64,000 bases of DNA from the NCBI GenBank assembly GCA_030374805.1, contig JARGSG010000056.1, forward strand, positions 62,001 to 126,000, read 5' to 3'. Positions 1 to 10,436 of the stretch are shown in pieces (position 1 is the first letter of the stretch; each line of letters opens with the position of its first letter). The notes under the pieces were generated by a model that did not search any database, was not told the DNA's origin, and saw only the letters and a program-made list of their open reading frames with translations. Origin of the DNA: Gracilaria gracilis. Its lineage: Eukaryota > Rhodophyta > Florideophyceae > Gracilariales > Gracilariaceae. Made by a program: the position numbers and the translations under genes.

Positions 1-29
1 GCCGCCAAGCGGCGCGCACACTCTCGCCC

Positions 30-2105
30 ATGCAGCACCGGAAGCGCCAACGCAACGTACGTACGGCGCACCCGCTGTTGATCCGCTGCAGCGGTCGCGC
101 GCCGCGTCGCCACACGGCCAGCTCTTCTCACGCGCCGCCATCCACCCACATGCCGCCGCGCGCCGCCGCTCCCTTCCAGCCCACCGCGTCGTCGCAGCCG
201 CGCTCCTCGTCGCGACCCTCCAGTCTGCCGCCACTCAAGGCGCAGCCGGCCGTCATGCTTCCGCCATACTTGCGCCCCACCGCACCAACGCCCACGCACC
301 CTCCTCCTTCCACGCGCACATTGCCGCACCCACCGCCACCGTCGTCGCTGCCGCCGCCACCGCCACCGCCGTCGCTGCCGCCGCCACCGCCACCGCCACA
401 GTCGTCGTCGCACCCGCTCACCACACCCAACGCACAACGCCATTCCGTGCCTCTTTCGCTCCCGTTGGCTTTCCAACCTTCGTCTCCCACCCCGCGTTTA
501 CCCGCCCCTTCCAACCGTCCACCGCATCCCTCTTCCAGCAACAAGCCATCCATCATACCGCACCGCGCACCCGACCGCGCTGTCGCCGCCCACGCGCCGC
601 TGTCCGTTCAATTCCTCCGCGAAAGGCTTCGCTTTCGTCCGGGAGATCTCGTCCTGTGTCGCTACTTCAACTACCCAGTATGGCCGGCCACCGTCGCCCT
701 CAGTCATCAGCCAGCTTCAAGGGGTCGATACTTCACCATGCGTCCCACGCGCAGCGGCGATGATGCCGTCATGGCGTACTGGGTGCTGTTTTCGGGTGAG
801 AATGTGGGCGGCTGGGTTCGAACCGACTGTTTGGTACCCTATCACCCCGCATACGCCGCCAAGATAATGGTGCCGTCTGACGTGCCGGTTTTCCGCGACC
901 GACGGAGGGCCCTATGTGTGGCCGAGCGCGATTACAACCTCACGCCGTCGCGCTTTGGATACCGGCAGCAGGATATGGCCCGCCTCATGCATCTGTGCAG
1001 CATTCCGATCAACCAGTTTGTCGATATCAAGAGCCAAGACTCGCAAGCTGAGCGCGAGTCCGACCCTAACGACCCCGACGAACACACCTCAAGCCCGGAC
1101 GACGGCACGGATCAAAGTGATTCCGACGATCACTCCTATCCGTCCGAACGTCCTGTTCCTCGTCGCTCGGGACGTATGATGTTGAGACCACGTCATGCAA
1201 AGCGGGAACCCCAGTTGCAGTCGTCTCGTATTCTGCGGTCAACATCGCTCAGCCGTCCTGTCGTGCAAGGAGATGACACAGCGTCTGGAGATGAATACAC
1301 CCTGCATATTCCCGTAAAAGTAGAGCCCAGGGAAATAGTCACCGCTTCTCATATTCATACCGTGGCACGTGCAGAGCATGACGATGACGTACAGCCGAAA
1401 GAGCTCGCGCCGCACCCACCGAGCAAGAAGGAAGTGAAACCCGCCAATGAACCGGTTGTCCGTCGGAAGCGAGGCCGTCCACGAAAACACCCGCTTCCCG
1501 CCCAACAGATAACGGTGCAATCCAGAATCACCAAGCCGGAACTCGCAGTCGCACCGACCAGCAGAGTGAAGCGTGAACAAGTAGATGCGTTGACTCACAT
1601 ACCGTCCCAGTTGTCAACCAAGCGACAATTCAGACGGAAGAAGCGCGGAAGGCCACGCAAGGTTGTTCCGCCACCAGAACCCGCGCCCGCAGAACCGAAG
1701 GAATGCACGACACAAATGATCGACAGGATGCAGAGACGAATCACAAGACAAGAGAAGCAGATCGTCCTTATGTCACAGGAGCAAAAAACCAGAGCGGCTG
1801 CACAAGGTTCATCTGTCGGACATGGTTCTCTGCCACCGATCTCAATGCTTGCTCGAGTACTGGACCCAGATACGATCAGAGCCCATGGTGAAAGGGTTAC
1901 GCAGAAAGCACTTCGCTTTCAGACTATCCTTGCTCAGTACGCAGTTCTAATGGACGACGCAAACGACGCAAGAAAGAGGGTCGAAGAGGCTTGGAAGGAT
2001 CTGGCTGACGAAGGTCGATACACGGAAGAGAAAGCCATGCAGGTGGAGGAATTCCTGTCCAAGTTAGCCCCCCTTGTACAATTCCTCCCCACGGTCAGAA
2101 TGTAG
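30..2105 (+). CDS. PWWP-domain chromatin protein with two AT-hooks
   Basis: A 691-residue uninterrupted frame opening with ATG. Residues 1-195 are low complexity, rich in Pro and Ser, with a run of CCG/CCA codons near bases 340-405. A PWWP domain follows at about residues 200-280: it begins RPGDLVLCRYFNYPVWPATV, where PVWP stands for the PWWP signature, and ends near GGWVRTDCLVPY. Two AT-hooks are visible, KRGRPRKHP near residue 480 and KRGRPRKVV near residue 545, each with the GRP core that enters the minor groove of AT-rich DNA. The last 120 residues are charged and probably helical. PWWP domains bind methylated histone tails together with DNA, so this is probably a nuclear reader or scaffold protein. 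No enzymatic domain is seen. The gene lies near the window edge, so an upstream exon cannot be excluded. Confidence 0.8.
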   Translation: MQHRKRQRNVRTAHPLLIRCSGRAPRRHTASSSHAPPSTHMPPRAAAPFQPTASSQPRSSSRPSSLPPLKAQPAVMLPPYLRPTAPTPTHPPPSTRTLPHPPPPSSLPPPPPPPSLPPPPPPPQSSSHPLTTPNAQRHSVPLSLPLAFQPSSPTPRLPAPSNRPPHPSSSNKPSIIPHRAPDRAVAAHAPLSVQFLRERLRFRPGDLVLCRYFNYPVWPATVALSHQPASRGRYFTMRPTRSGDDAVMAYWVLFSGENVGGWVRTDCLVPYHPAYAAKIMVPSDVPVFRDRRRALCVAERDYNLTPSRFGYRQQDMARLMHLCSIPINQFVDIKSQDSQAERESDPNDPDEHTSSPDDGTDQSDSDDHSYPSERPVPRRSGRMMLRPRHAKREPQLQSSRILRSTSLSRPVVQGDDTASGDEYTLHIPVKVEPREIVTASHIHTVARAEHDDDVQPKELAPHPPSKKEVKPANEPVVRRKRGRPRKHPLPAQQITVQSRITKPELAVAPTSRVKREQVDALTHIPSQLSTKRQFRRKKRGRPRKVVPPPEPAPAEPKECTTQMIDRMQRRITRQEKQIVLMSQEQKTRAAAQGSSVGHGSLPPISMLARVLDPDTIRAHGERVTQKALRFQTILAQYAVLMDDANDARKRVEEAWKDLADEGRYTEEKAMQVEEFLSKLAPLVQFLPTVRM

Positions 2106-2624
2106 GTTATAGCGGCTTTGGCTTCCGGTGTCCAACACCGTGGGTATACAAGCGTGGGACTTCCTTTCCCACAGCCAAGAATACAAAAACAGTAATCTGA
2201 TCCTGACGAAACTCCTGTTCAGAATACGCAGAGCCCTATTTTGCCAGTGCATCCCTCGCCTTGGAAGCCATGTGCGCGGCAGATATCATCTGTGATCACT
2301 ACATATTTTCCTCTGCTTCTTTTTGTGAATGAGCCTGACTCTTCATTTTGTATGAAGATCGAGTTCCACATTCAGCTTCACGAGCTTCACAAGTCCGTGG
2401 AAGGCTAGTGGATCCTAGTCTCATAACTTCTCGAGATATTGCATATAAGTTGGAGTACTGTATTAGCTTGTGCTCAACAGTCAGGCAAACCTCTGCCCCT
2501 AGTTTCCGTCGGCTGGGGATACAGTACAGTATGTGGCACGAACGTATTTGAAAATCTTGTAGCCAACAGATGTAGCCACGTGAAGCCCATTCCGGAGGCA
2601 GTTCCGTCACGACGGTCTAGATAG
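2106..2624. other. Spacer between convergent genes
   Basis: About 520 bases between the PWWP gene (plus) and the START-like gene (minus). The two genes converge, so this holds their 3' ends. No gene, repeat or structured element was recognised. Confidence 0.5.
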
Positions 2625-4556
2625 CTAGCTTTTCACTGCGGTGGAAGTCTCTTGCCGTCGTGCGCGGTCACAAACGCGTCTCTGCGTAGAGGACAAGGAG
2701 GACGCTTGATGATCTTTCGTGGTTCTTCGAATACATTCCACCCGCAACTGCTCCATAGTTTCGTACATCGCATTGGACATGAGGCCATCCAGCAGAAATC
2801 CAGGTGCTGGTACCGAAGTAGCTGCAAGCAACGTACATCTTAACAAGCAACGCCCATCTGGCCTTTCCACGGCCTGCCATACACCCTTGTACTCTTTGAT
2901 TCCAAGCCCGCTCTTCAAGTCCATGACGACGGTCTTGCGTTCTGGGCTCTCAACAACGTCCAGCACCATTGTCATTGGAATGGTCAACATCAAGAACGTA
3001 TGGCACTGTACCATAAGCACTGTCAGTTCTGTGTCGCTCCTTCTCTCTAATACACGACTTTCTGACGCATCCCGTATGAACTCGTGGAAGCCTTCGTAGT
3101 CCCGCAACACGTCGAAGCCAATCTGCGCAGGGGCAGGGACAATAATGCTTGCCTCGACTTGACGAGCGCCGCCGTCACAGGCGCGCAGTCGCAAGCGCGG
3201 AGTACTTTGATCCATCATGGAGGGAAGTGCAAGTCGTAGATAGAATTGTTCCCTTCTGCCAGGTATGGTGTTTTGACATAGTACAATTCGGCCATCGCGT
3301 CTAGCTGATAGGTAACCTTTCCGCGACCTCAGCGTGACACGTTCGTCATCTGCGACAATTTCCACATCAAAACGCTCAGCTCGATGGCGTGACTGTGCTC
3401 CGTTCACCGCATTTTCTGCATCATCGCCAGTGAGATCCGGAGCTGCGATAAGTTGGTCAAGCTGTTCAGTGAAGCCAAGATACAAGCCACGCGAGTCACG
3501 AATTCGTGCGGAACGAGTTGGACTGTCATACTCAAGAATAAATCCGTCCCAGCCTGCCTCCTTTCCTCGAGCTGAAGCAAGTGGTGCCCCAGGCTTTGAA
3601 GCAATAAACCAATCGAAGGCTTTGCTTTGTATACGCAAGGGGCATGATCTGGTAGCGCGATATGCAGCAGCCATTGTGAAGTCCTGTGGCGTTAATTCGT
3701 CACGGTGTTGAGCTAAGGTTGGAGGCAAAGGTACATGATTGATTAGAAAGGTCTCACAGGAAGCTACCGAATTAGCACACACACGTGCACGCATTGTCGC
3801 GAGATGAACGCTCAGGTACCTGCCCACCGTACAAGTACACTGCAAGAACACCTCCGGAACAGCCGCTTTGGTGTTGGAAAGACGAATCTGGAACACAGCG
3901 GCAGAAACTTCGGAAGCAGTGAGAGTGATGATTCCGGTCTTGTGGTCCACCGCCAGCCATGCTCGAGGACTTGTATCAGATGGAGCAGCCGTGGCAATAC
4001 GGGCTCGATCCACTCGTTGTGAGTCTGAGGTGTCGAAGTGAAGAAAGAATAGGGTGGATGAGAAATGCAGTTGAGAGGCAGGTACCCAGCCTAAAGGCTC
4101 GTCTGGAAACAAGGGACAAGGAACGTGTGCAAGAACGACAGGTTTGCGATGACGACGCACGCAGCGAATTCGGACTAAGGGGGCTGAAAGGAGGTCGACT
4201 TCCTCTTTGTCGACAGCAGCAATGCCAAGAAGGTGGAGGAGACGATGTATGTAGGTCCACATGGAGTTGACAGCAGACCAACGTCCCCCCCAGGGGCGCC
4301 CGGAGGTTGAGGCGCCCATCGCAAGCGGGTCGCGGCGAGGAAATGGGGCCGATACCTGGAGGTGGCGCGTGTTTGACTGAGATGAGTCGAACGCAGGGCG
4401 CAGTGTGCGCATCTCCAGCGTTGGCGCCAAGAAGCGGCCTGTTAGTGGCAGTTCGATACGCTTGAGCGCCCGTGTTTGCCCACAGGGGCCGCTGGATGGA
4501 GACCGGACGCTACGGCTGTGCGTTGAAGAAGAGGGGCGGCGCCAGCATTTTTGCAC
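2625..4556 (-). CDS. Beta-trefoil plus START/SRPBCC lipid-binding-like protein
   Basis: Uninterrupted frame of 643 residues. The C-terminal 150 residues (from about EASIIVPAPAQIGFDVLRDY to YETMEQLRVECIRR) have the pattern of the SRPBCC fold, as in polyketide-cyclase/COQ10 and START-like proteins that hold a hydrophobic ligand: a paired strand, then DYEGFHEFI, then a long C-terminal helix. The middle holds two stretches typical of fascin-like beta-trefoils, for example VTLRSRKGYLSARRDGRIV. The order is therefore N-terminal extension, beta-trefoil-like repeats, SRPBCC. Two starts are possible: ATG at 4556, or ATG at 4319, which has a purine at -3 and G at +4. The second would give MGASTSGR, which fits the N-myristoylation consensus (Gly2, Ser6) and would put the protein on a membrane. 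Ligand unknown. The pairing of the two folds is inferred from pattern only. Confidence 0.7.
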   Translation of the reverse strand: MQKCWRRPSSSTHSRSVRSPSSGPCGQTRALKRIELPLTGRFLAPTLEMRTLRPAFDSSQSNTRHLQVSAPFPRRDPLAMGASTSGRPWGGRWSAVNSMWTYIHRLLHLLGIAAVDKEEVDLLSAPLVRIRCVRRHRKPVVLAHVPCPLFPDEPLGWVPASQLHFSSTLFFLHFDTSDSQRVDRARIATAAPSDTSPRAWLAVDHKTGIITLTASEVSAAVFQIRLSNTKAAVPEVFLQCTCTVGRYLSVHLATMRARVCANSVASCETFLINHVPLPPTLAQHRDELTPQDFTMAAAYRATRSCPLRIQSKAFDWFIASKPGAPLASARGKEAGWDGFILEYDSPTRSARIRDSRGLYLGFTEQLDQLIAAPDLTGDDAENAVNGAQSRHRAERFDVEIVADDERVTLRSRKGYLSARRDGRIVLCQNTIPGRREQFYLRLALPSMMDQSTPRLRLRACDGGARQVEASIIVPAPAQIGFDVLRDYEGFHEFIRDASESRVLERRSDTELTVLMVQCHTFLMLTIPMTMVLDVVESPERKTVVMDLKSGLGIKEYKGVWQAVERPDGRCLLRCTLLAATSVPAPGFLLDGLMSNAMYETMEQLRVECIRRTTKDHQASSLSSTQRRVCDRARRQETSTAVKS

Positions 4557-5411
4557 GAGTTACACGTGGACGACAACCTGCCAAAACTCCGTCCGTGGGC
4601 GATATGTATTGGCCGAAAACATGCACGCGCATACGGCGCCGTTAACCCGGCTACCCGGCGCTAGTGCGCGAGGTGCGGCAATGTACACATGGCACCAATT
4701 GGCACTTGTGTAAGCGATTGATAAGCGTGGAACGCATCGATGGCCCTTCATCATCGTGGAGTGAAATGATCACCAGATTGGTCAAGCTTGCGAGCAAGAC
4801 GCACGGATGCAACCGGCGCACGGTAACTTTAGACAGACATGTGAGGTTTTGCGCCGTTGGATGGACTCGTCCACTGCCTGGTCGGGCGAAGGTGGACGCA
4901 ACTTTGAGGCAACGACTGCGACAGTTGCGCACTGCACGCGACGGTGGAACAAACCAGGAGTCGCCTTGAAAATGCGGCACAGCGAGGGGGCGCGTCACGG
5001 ATACTACAGTACGGTTACCGTACTACGGTACAGTACGACGACCATTCGTGTACGTCGTCACGCTCGTAATTACAGTGTCCACCAAAATGACGCGTCGCTC
5101 GGCCGTCACTGCGTCTCATTGGTCGTGCATGGACGTGCTCCACAACCAACGCGCGCCAAGTGGCCAGCGTCCCAAGCGCAACACCACTTGTCACGACGCC
5201 GTCACGGACATTGCACTCACCACCTCGCCGCTCGCTGAAAGCGGCGCGGCTGTTGCGAAACTTCAACTTGCGCTCAACACTCGCGCTCCTTTACTTCACG
5301 TGCCGGAGCTCCGTCGTCAAGCTGCCCGCCGTGCGTTCCGCTTCCTCGCGCCAGCTCGTGCTTTGTTTCGTGCTCTTTTCGCTTCGTGTTGGTGCGTGTT
5401 TGTTGCTCGAC
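4557..5411. promoter_or_regulatory. Divergent intergenic region with small inverted repeats
   Basis: This lies between two divergently transcribed genes (START-like on minus, TIP30-like on plus) and must contain both promoters. A short inverted repeat with 7-base arms, GTACGGT-T-ACCGTAC, lies at 5009-5023 and is followed at once by a related TACGGTACAGTAC. An open frame runs through 5160-5411 ahead of the preferred TIP30-like start and could be coding if translation starts at 5160. Confidence 0.35.
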
Positions 5412-7526
5412 ATGTCGGAACATCCCCCGTCTGCCAGCAACCCGCTCTCTTCCTCCACCACCGTCGTCACGCCATCCGCGCTCATTGCCGTCGTTTGTGG
5501 CGCCCATACCGAGCTTGGAAAGTTCGTGCTCCGTGAGTTGCTGCGATGCGATAACGTTACTCGCGTTCATGCACTGGCTGAGCTTGACCCTCGCTCCGAG
5601 CTTCGCCTCACTGCAGCTCAAGCTGCCAAGCTCGTGTTACACATAGAGTCTTTGGAATCTCTCGAGCGAACCATTTCGGCTCATGTTCCACAAAGTCACT
5701 TGGCGTTCTGCACTCTTGGATTCAAAACAAAACCACCGGAAATGGACGCATACCAATTTCACAACTACAACGTTGCCATTCCGAAGCGCTTTGTGCAAGA
5801 AATGTTTCGCATCAATGTCGATCGAATTACCATTCTCTGTACCAACAAGGCATCTTCACGCATGTCCAGTTCTACCTTACAACGAAACACCCCTTCAGCA
5901 GCTGATTACGCTCGCCACTTGCAGGTAGAACAACGAGAGTCTCTCAGCCAACTTAAAATACCCGGTGTGTCTGTTTTCAAGGTGCCACTCATGTTGACCG
6001 ATCTCAAGGACCACTTCGGCGTCAAAGGCACTGCTATATCTCCAATCGACCAAATTCGTGAGAAGATAGTGTTCAAGCTTGGTATTGGTGCTTCCAATGC
6101 AGTTCATGTTCGAGATGTTGCCAAGGCAATGGTAGCCGACGCTCTTGAGAAGCTAGACTTACAGAATGAGCAACCAGATCTCGCACTCATTTTCAAATCC
6201 CATCAAACTGCCTTCGATGAACTGCGTCCCAACGATATTATTATCACTGCCAATGAAGCACGGGCAGCGCAACGTTCCCGCTATGTTCAAATGCGTGCTA
6301 GTCGTCGTAGGTCATCCAACGTTTCAGGATATGCGCGCTACCAATCCGGTGAACAGGTGACTGGCGACAAGTTTTCCCCTTCTGATCTTTCGCAATCTGC
6401 TGTACCATCTGCGCTACCTTCGAACACACCATCCGCTTCGCCATCTGCTGTTCCTTCTGTGCCGTCCGCAACGCCATTCCCCGCCCAAACCCCACTTTCC
6501 CCAAGCCGTTTTCCACGCATTGAAATGGAAGGACACACCGCCCCCACTCCAAGGTCAAGCGAGCTTCAATCTCCAACGCCATTAGCACAACACATACCAC
6601 TATATTCCTCACAGATGCATACGGAGCATGCATCTCATCCTCCACAATCTGCTACCCCTTCAAACCATGCATACTCTGAACGACAACAGTCTCTTCCACC
6701 CAGTCAGAACACATTTCAATCTCCACAAGACAGAGCGCAAGGTCCTAAAGACACACTTACTTCCCCGAGGCCCAGTACCGCCACCCGTTATTTTTCTCAT
6801 GCCGTTGCCAAAGAAAGCTTTCCTGAAGAGCCTGTGCCATTTCCCGCAGTTGCAAGCTCAGTCGACGCCCTTGGCCGCCAGCTAAGTCGACGATTGACGG
6901 TTGTGCACAATAACGAACAGATGCCTGGCACGTCAAGCTCACCTCATCGATTGCCTCGAAGGGAAAGTGCAAAGGAGATTCGCCCACCGAATTATCAAAC
7001 CACGGACAAGGTTCCTCGAAGGAAATCTACTCCAGTTGTCTCACGCAAAGGCAAAACTTCACAAAGTTCCAAGAGTCCCACCAGCAAGCCTCGTTCGTCG
7101 CCCTCTCCGGCGCAACATCCGTTTGAGAGCGACGAAGCCCAAACCCCGACATCGAAGTCGTCAGTCGCTCATTCGTCTCGTCGCAGAGCTTCGCGATCTT
7201 CACAACAGAAATACAACTCTGGTCGATCCGCACCAACGACCTCGTTCCATTCTGCGTATTACTCTGGAGAAGACGGTCGACGACGGAGTGAAGTAGATAG
7301 CCTCAGGCGTACTAAGACCACTCATGGAAGGCGTCGTAGTTCTCTCCCAAGTGCTTCCGCAATCATTTCCCAGATCTCACTCATTGCTAGCCGGATTCTC
7401 GAGGCCACGGACAGACCGTCTGTCAAGCGATATCGACAAGCGTATGACCCTAATTATTTGCCAAGAGGTGATCCTAGACGAGATCGTGGGAGGGATCGGC
7501 GCGACACGAACGTGACTACTATTTGA
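5412..7526 (+). CDS. TIP30/HTATIP2-like atypical SDR with long Ser-rich tail
   Basis: The N-terminal 270 residues follow the atypical short-chain dehydrogenases of the TIP30/HTATIP2 group: a first strand and Gly-rich loop (VVCGAHTELGKFVLRELL), then LAFCTLG, then a segment around SVFKVPLMLTD matching the VFRPGxLL strand of TIP30. Aligned on LQV, the family's Tyr-x-x-x-Lys pair (YLQVK) reads HLQVE here, so both catalytic residues appear to be lost. The nucleotide-binding fold may persist as a sensor or scaffold without enzyme activity. The remaining 430 residues are Ser/Pro/Arg-rich and disordered, with several RRRS/SRR basic-Ser motifs that look like kinase sites. I prefer the ATG at 5412 (MSEHPPS) because the fold starts soon after it. 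The frame is open back to 5160, and that start would add a hydrophobic stretch able to act as a signal anchor. Confidence 0.7.
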   Translation: MSEHPPSASNPLSSSTTVVTPSALIAVVCGAHTELGKFVLRELLRCDNVTRVHALAELDPRSELRLTAAQAAKLVLHIESLESLERTISAHVPQSHLAFCTLGFKTKPPEMDAYQFHNYNVAIPKRFVQEMFRINVDRITILCTNKASSRMSSSTLQRNTPSAADYARHLQVEQRESLSQLKIPGVSVFKVPLMLTDLKDHFGVKGTAISPIDQIREKIVFKLGIGASNAVHVRDVAKAMVADALEKLDLQNEQPDLALIFKSHQTAFDELRPNDIIITANEARAAQRSRYVQMRASRRRSSNVSGYARYQSGEQVTGDKFSPSDLSQSAVPSALPSNTPSASPSAVPSVPSATPFPAQTPLSPSRFPRIEMEGHTAPTPRSSELQSPTPLAQHIPLYSSQMHTEHASHPPQSATPSNHAYSERQQSLPPSQNTFQSPQDRAQGPKDTLTSPRPSTATRYFSHAVAKESFPEEPVPFPAVASSVDALGRQLSRRLTVVHNNEQMPGTSSSPHRLPRRESAKEIRPPNYQTTDKVPRRKSTPVVSRKGKTSQSSKSPTSKPRSSPSPAQHPFESDEAQTPTSKSSVAHSSRRRASRSSQQKYNSGRSAPTTSFHSAYYSGEDGRRRSEVDSLRRTKTTHGRRRSSLPSASAIISQISLIASRILEATDRPSVKRYRQAYDPNYLPRGDPRRDRGRDRRDTNVTTI

Positions 7527-8348
7527 CCCTATGCTAACGATACAAGATTGATCCTTTTACTGTATTAAACTTACTAACTAAAGCATTTGACCCATTGGAA
7601 CCGTCAAAGGCTATCGATGTGCCTCTAACTTATGTTGAAGCCAATAGGTGCGTAAGTTACGAAGAACCATGTCCAGGCGAACATACATTCACATGCCATC
7701 TCGTGCCCTAAAAAATGGCCAAGACGCACGGAGAACAGCATTCCAATTGTGTTGGAATTACACAGTGATATCTCGATATCATAACTATCTACGAGGGTGT
7801 GAGGACAATACGGTTGGCAATCCACATGCTCATTTTGTTTTTTGTCCATACGGTGTTCATCTCAACGAAGCAGTACACTGTACCCTCCAAGGTCACGTAA
7901 ATCGAGTACGCACGGGACAAGAACCTTGGCGACCCGTCTTTCTCCTACGAACACCTTATTGTCAACCACCACATGTAGATCAACGCAGAGAATTTTCACC
8001 GTGCTCGATGGAAATTGGCTCCACTCCAGTTCAACATCACAGTGAAACACCATTGGTGGTGGTACCTTTGGTAGTGGCCAGCGGCTGAACGCAAACAACA
8101 AGAAATGTGTACTCAAATGTGTAAACGCCCATTATGATGATAGCCCACAGTCATCGGACTATAGCATAGAAGCTGTTTTTGCTTGCGATGACAAAACAGG
8201 TTTCTCATTTGAGGTGAAACTACTTCGCTTCATGAACAAAGGTTCTTCCTCCTCTTTCTTCTTTTCTTCTTCTTCTTTATTGTGGTCAGCCGCCCCTGAT
8301 TCCGAGGCGGCCGAAATCCTCCTCTTTATTGCTGACATCAACCTTCAA
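7527..8348. other. Spacer with no recognisable gene
   Basis: About 820 bases downstream of the TIP30-like gene. Short frames of 60-146 codons occur on both strands (for example 7648-8088 plus), but none shows a domain, a biased composition or a partner frame. A CT-rich run lies near 8243-8280. Confidence 0.4.
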
Positions 8349-8489
8349 TTACGCTCGTTGAAGCAAGCCTTTCAGATAATTCTCCTTCATCAAGAAGTCT
8401 ATCACCCGAACAACGTTTTGTCCTCCGTCTTCTTGAATAACTTCGTCAACCTTGCAGCGTTCCCGGACCCAGAACGGATTTTGTGGAAC
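8349..8489 (-). pseudogene. C-terminal relic of an unknown repeated protein (FLMKEN motif)
   Basis: A 46-codon minus-strand frame ends VIDFLMKENYLKGLLQRA then stop. A second minus-strand frame at 16796-16981 ends WIEFLMKENLRGV then stop. The shared C-terminal motif and underlying base similarity suggest both are the last piece of one dispersed protein family. The piece here begins after a possible splice acceptor (CAG before GTTCCACAAAAT). It lies antisense to the doubtful N-terminal extension of the CRAL-TRIO frame, which supports the downstream start for that gene. Function unknown. Confidence 0.25.
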
Positions 8490-8789
8490 CTGACGCTAAC
8501 ATCTCATACGTTGCTGCCAGAGAATGCATTACTTGTCCGATTGTTTTGCAATAACATTTTGTCTATCTTTCTTTGCTTACGCTATTCTTCCGAAGCATCA
8601 TTTGGTTTTTTTAAGTTTCCTCAGGACTTCAAGGCCAGTGCAATGGAAGCAATGGAGTTGTTCCCCACTTCTTGTTCGCTTCTCGTTAATGCGAATTCTG
8701 GTGAAGCACGACCACCGCACCGGATAATCTTCTCTTCCAGACAAACGCGGGCTCGACATTTCAATACTTGGCATAGCGGCGGTGCAAGT

Positions 8790-9608
8790 ATGAACCACAC
8801 GATTGAGCAAGCGCAAGACGTATTGCGCCAGGCACACCGGCGCGTGGAACAATCAGGCATCAAAGTGAGCGATGATGACCTATTCCTTTCCATTGCAACA
8901 GCAGCTCGCTATCTTCGGGGATACAAGAACGAGAACGTAGCCGCCAAGAACATGGCTTCAACATTTCAGTATCGAAAATTGGTACAGGCTGATGACCTTG
9001 GTACAGACTATTCCTCGTACAAAACGGTATGGACAGAACTAGAGAAGCGGAGCATGTTCCTGGCATCCAAGTCTGATGGACAAAACCCACCCTCTCCAGT
9101 TTTGATTCTCCGCAAACGTGGAGATGCCTTTGATAAAAAGGATTTCGAGGAATACCGTCGTGCCTTCTTCTTCACCCTTCAATGTACTGCGAAGATTGCT
9201 GATGCGCAACTCGATCTAAAAGATCCCATTGAGGCACAGACGGGCCAATGGGTAATCGTGATGGATATGGACGGCTATAGTTCGAAAAACAGTCCACCGC
9301 TAAGTGTGAGCTTGGAAACTTTGCGAATCTTCCAAAACCATTTCCCTGAACGAGCGAAACGAATAGTGATACTAGACGCACCTAGTGCTTTCAGTATCCT
9401 ATGGAGAATGTTGTCTCCTTTCATAGACAACGTAACTCGTCAGAAATTTGTATTCCTATCTCGAGCTGACGGACACGATCGCCTCAAGGAGGCCCTTGGA
9501 GAATCTGTGTGGAACTGTGTCCAGATGGATCTTCAAGAAGGCAAGCAGACAAGTGCACAGTTGATGATAGATGCAGGGCTTCTTCGTCCATTAGGGGTGA
9601 TTTCATGA
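8790..9608 (+). CDS. CRAL-TRIO (Sec14-like) lipid-binding protein
   Basis: With the ATG at 8790 the product is 272 residues. It opens with a helical N-terminal domain typical of CRAL-TRIO proteins (EQAQDVLRQAHRRVEQSG, then DLFLSIATAARYLRGYK). The lipid-binding core follows: VIVMDMDGYSSKNSPP, the helix ETLRIFQNHFPERAKRIVILDAP, and SAFSILWRMLSPFIDNVTRQKFVFL, the usual gate-helix region. Sec14-type proteins exchange or present phosphoinositides and other lipids between membranes. The frame is open upstream to 8214, but those 192 extra residues lack a domain and overlap an unrelated relic on the other strand, so I take 8790 as the start. No intron is needed. Confidence 0.75.
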   Translation: MNHTIEQAQDVLRQAHRRVEQSGIKVSDDDLFLSIATAARYLRGYKNENVAAKNMASTFQYRKLVQADDLGTDYSSYKTVWTELEKRSMFLASKSDGQNPPSPVLILRKRGDAFDKKDFEEYRRAFFFTLQCTAKIADAQLDLKDPIEAQTGQWVIVMDMDGYSSKNSPPLSVSLETLRIFQNHFPERAKRIVILDAPSAFSILWRMLSPFIDNVTRQKFVFLSRADGHDRLKEALGESVWNCVQMDLQEGKQTSAQLMIDAGLLRPLGVIS

Positions 9609-10436
9609 CAACTGAGGTAAGTGCATAAAGGCACGCGTCTCAAGGGGCAATACCATGCCGTCTCAACAACAGAAACACTTTTGCTTCTCTTCTGTGCCCA
9701 ATTTTCCAGCAGAAGACAAACCCAAACGGACCTAGCGCACTTTTCCTTCTTGACGTACCGCGCACATATGTAGATACTAAACCTTGTAAGATCTATAAGG
9801 ATACTTCTTGCAAACGAGGCCTTCCTGTAAATTGCAGACTATCATGATGTATATTAGAATGAACGCCAAGTGGAAAGCGGAATGCATCCTCCCTCTCTCT
9901 TCCTGTTGATTGCTTGTCAGACCAGAACAGTATTACAGCCTCGGACGTTGACTAGAACGACGAAGCATCTGGAGGATGAAGGGGAAAATAGGAGGAGATT
10001 CCTCAGCTCTGCCTTCGTAGACCAAAGTTGTGTCGACAAGTTGCACTAGAGTATTTGCGAGCGAACTGGAAATTGTAACAGCGAGGGGAGAAGCCCGGAT
10101 GAACATGCAGATGAGAGAACATACAAGGAAGAAGCTCTCAGTTGTAGAGGGAGATATGTGTGAATGTCTTGTTGAATACACCTGGACTTCAATCAGACAG
10201 AATGGTTAGGAAAGCTCTCTTCTCAAGAACTTGTGAAAGAGACAAGGTATGTAGCATGTTTCTAAACGAGTTGCTCAGATTCTGAAGCTTTACAATGCGC
10301 TATGTAGCCTAACCACATTCCGGACCTTTAGATCCTGAGCCGTTAATTAAAAACCACATGGTTAAGGGGGTTCAAATGAATACCCACGTTCTGTTAGACC
10401 GCTGTGCTCCATAGGATAAAGATTGCGAGTATGGCT
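9609..10436. other. Spacer between convergent genes
   Basis: About 830 bases containing the 3' ends of the CRAL-TRIO gene (plus) and the secreted protein gene (minus). An 82-codon minus frame at 9933-10181 shows nothing recognisable. No repeat was seen. Confidence 0.4.

Noticed and set aside
128-707. Gly/Asp-rich frames antisense to the PWWP gene
   Set aside because: They are mirror images of the Pro/Ser-rich coding repeats.
818-835. tRNA B-box-like GGTTCGAACC
   Set aside because: It lies inside the PWWP coding frame and no cloverleaf surrounds it.
8214-8789. 192-residue N-terminal extension of the CRAL-TRIO protein
   Set aside because: No domain, low-complexity start, and overlap with an unrelated minus-strand relic; the CRAL-TRIO fold begins after the ATG at 8790.
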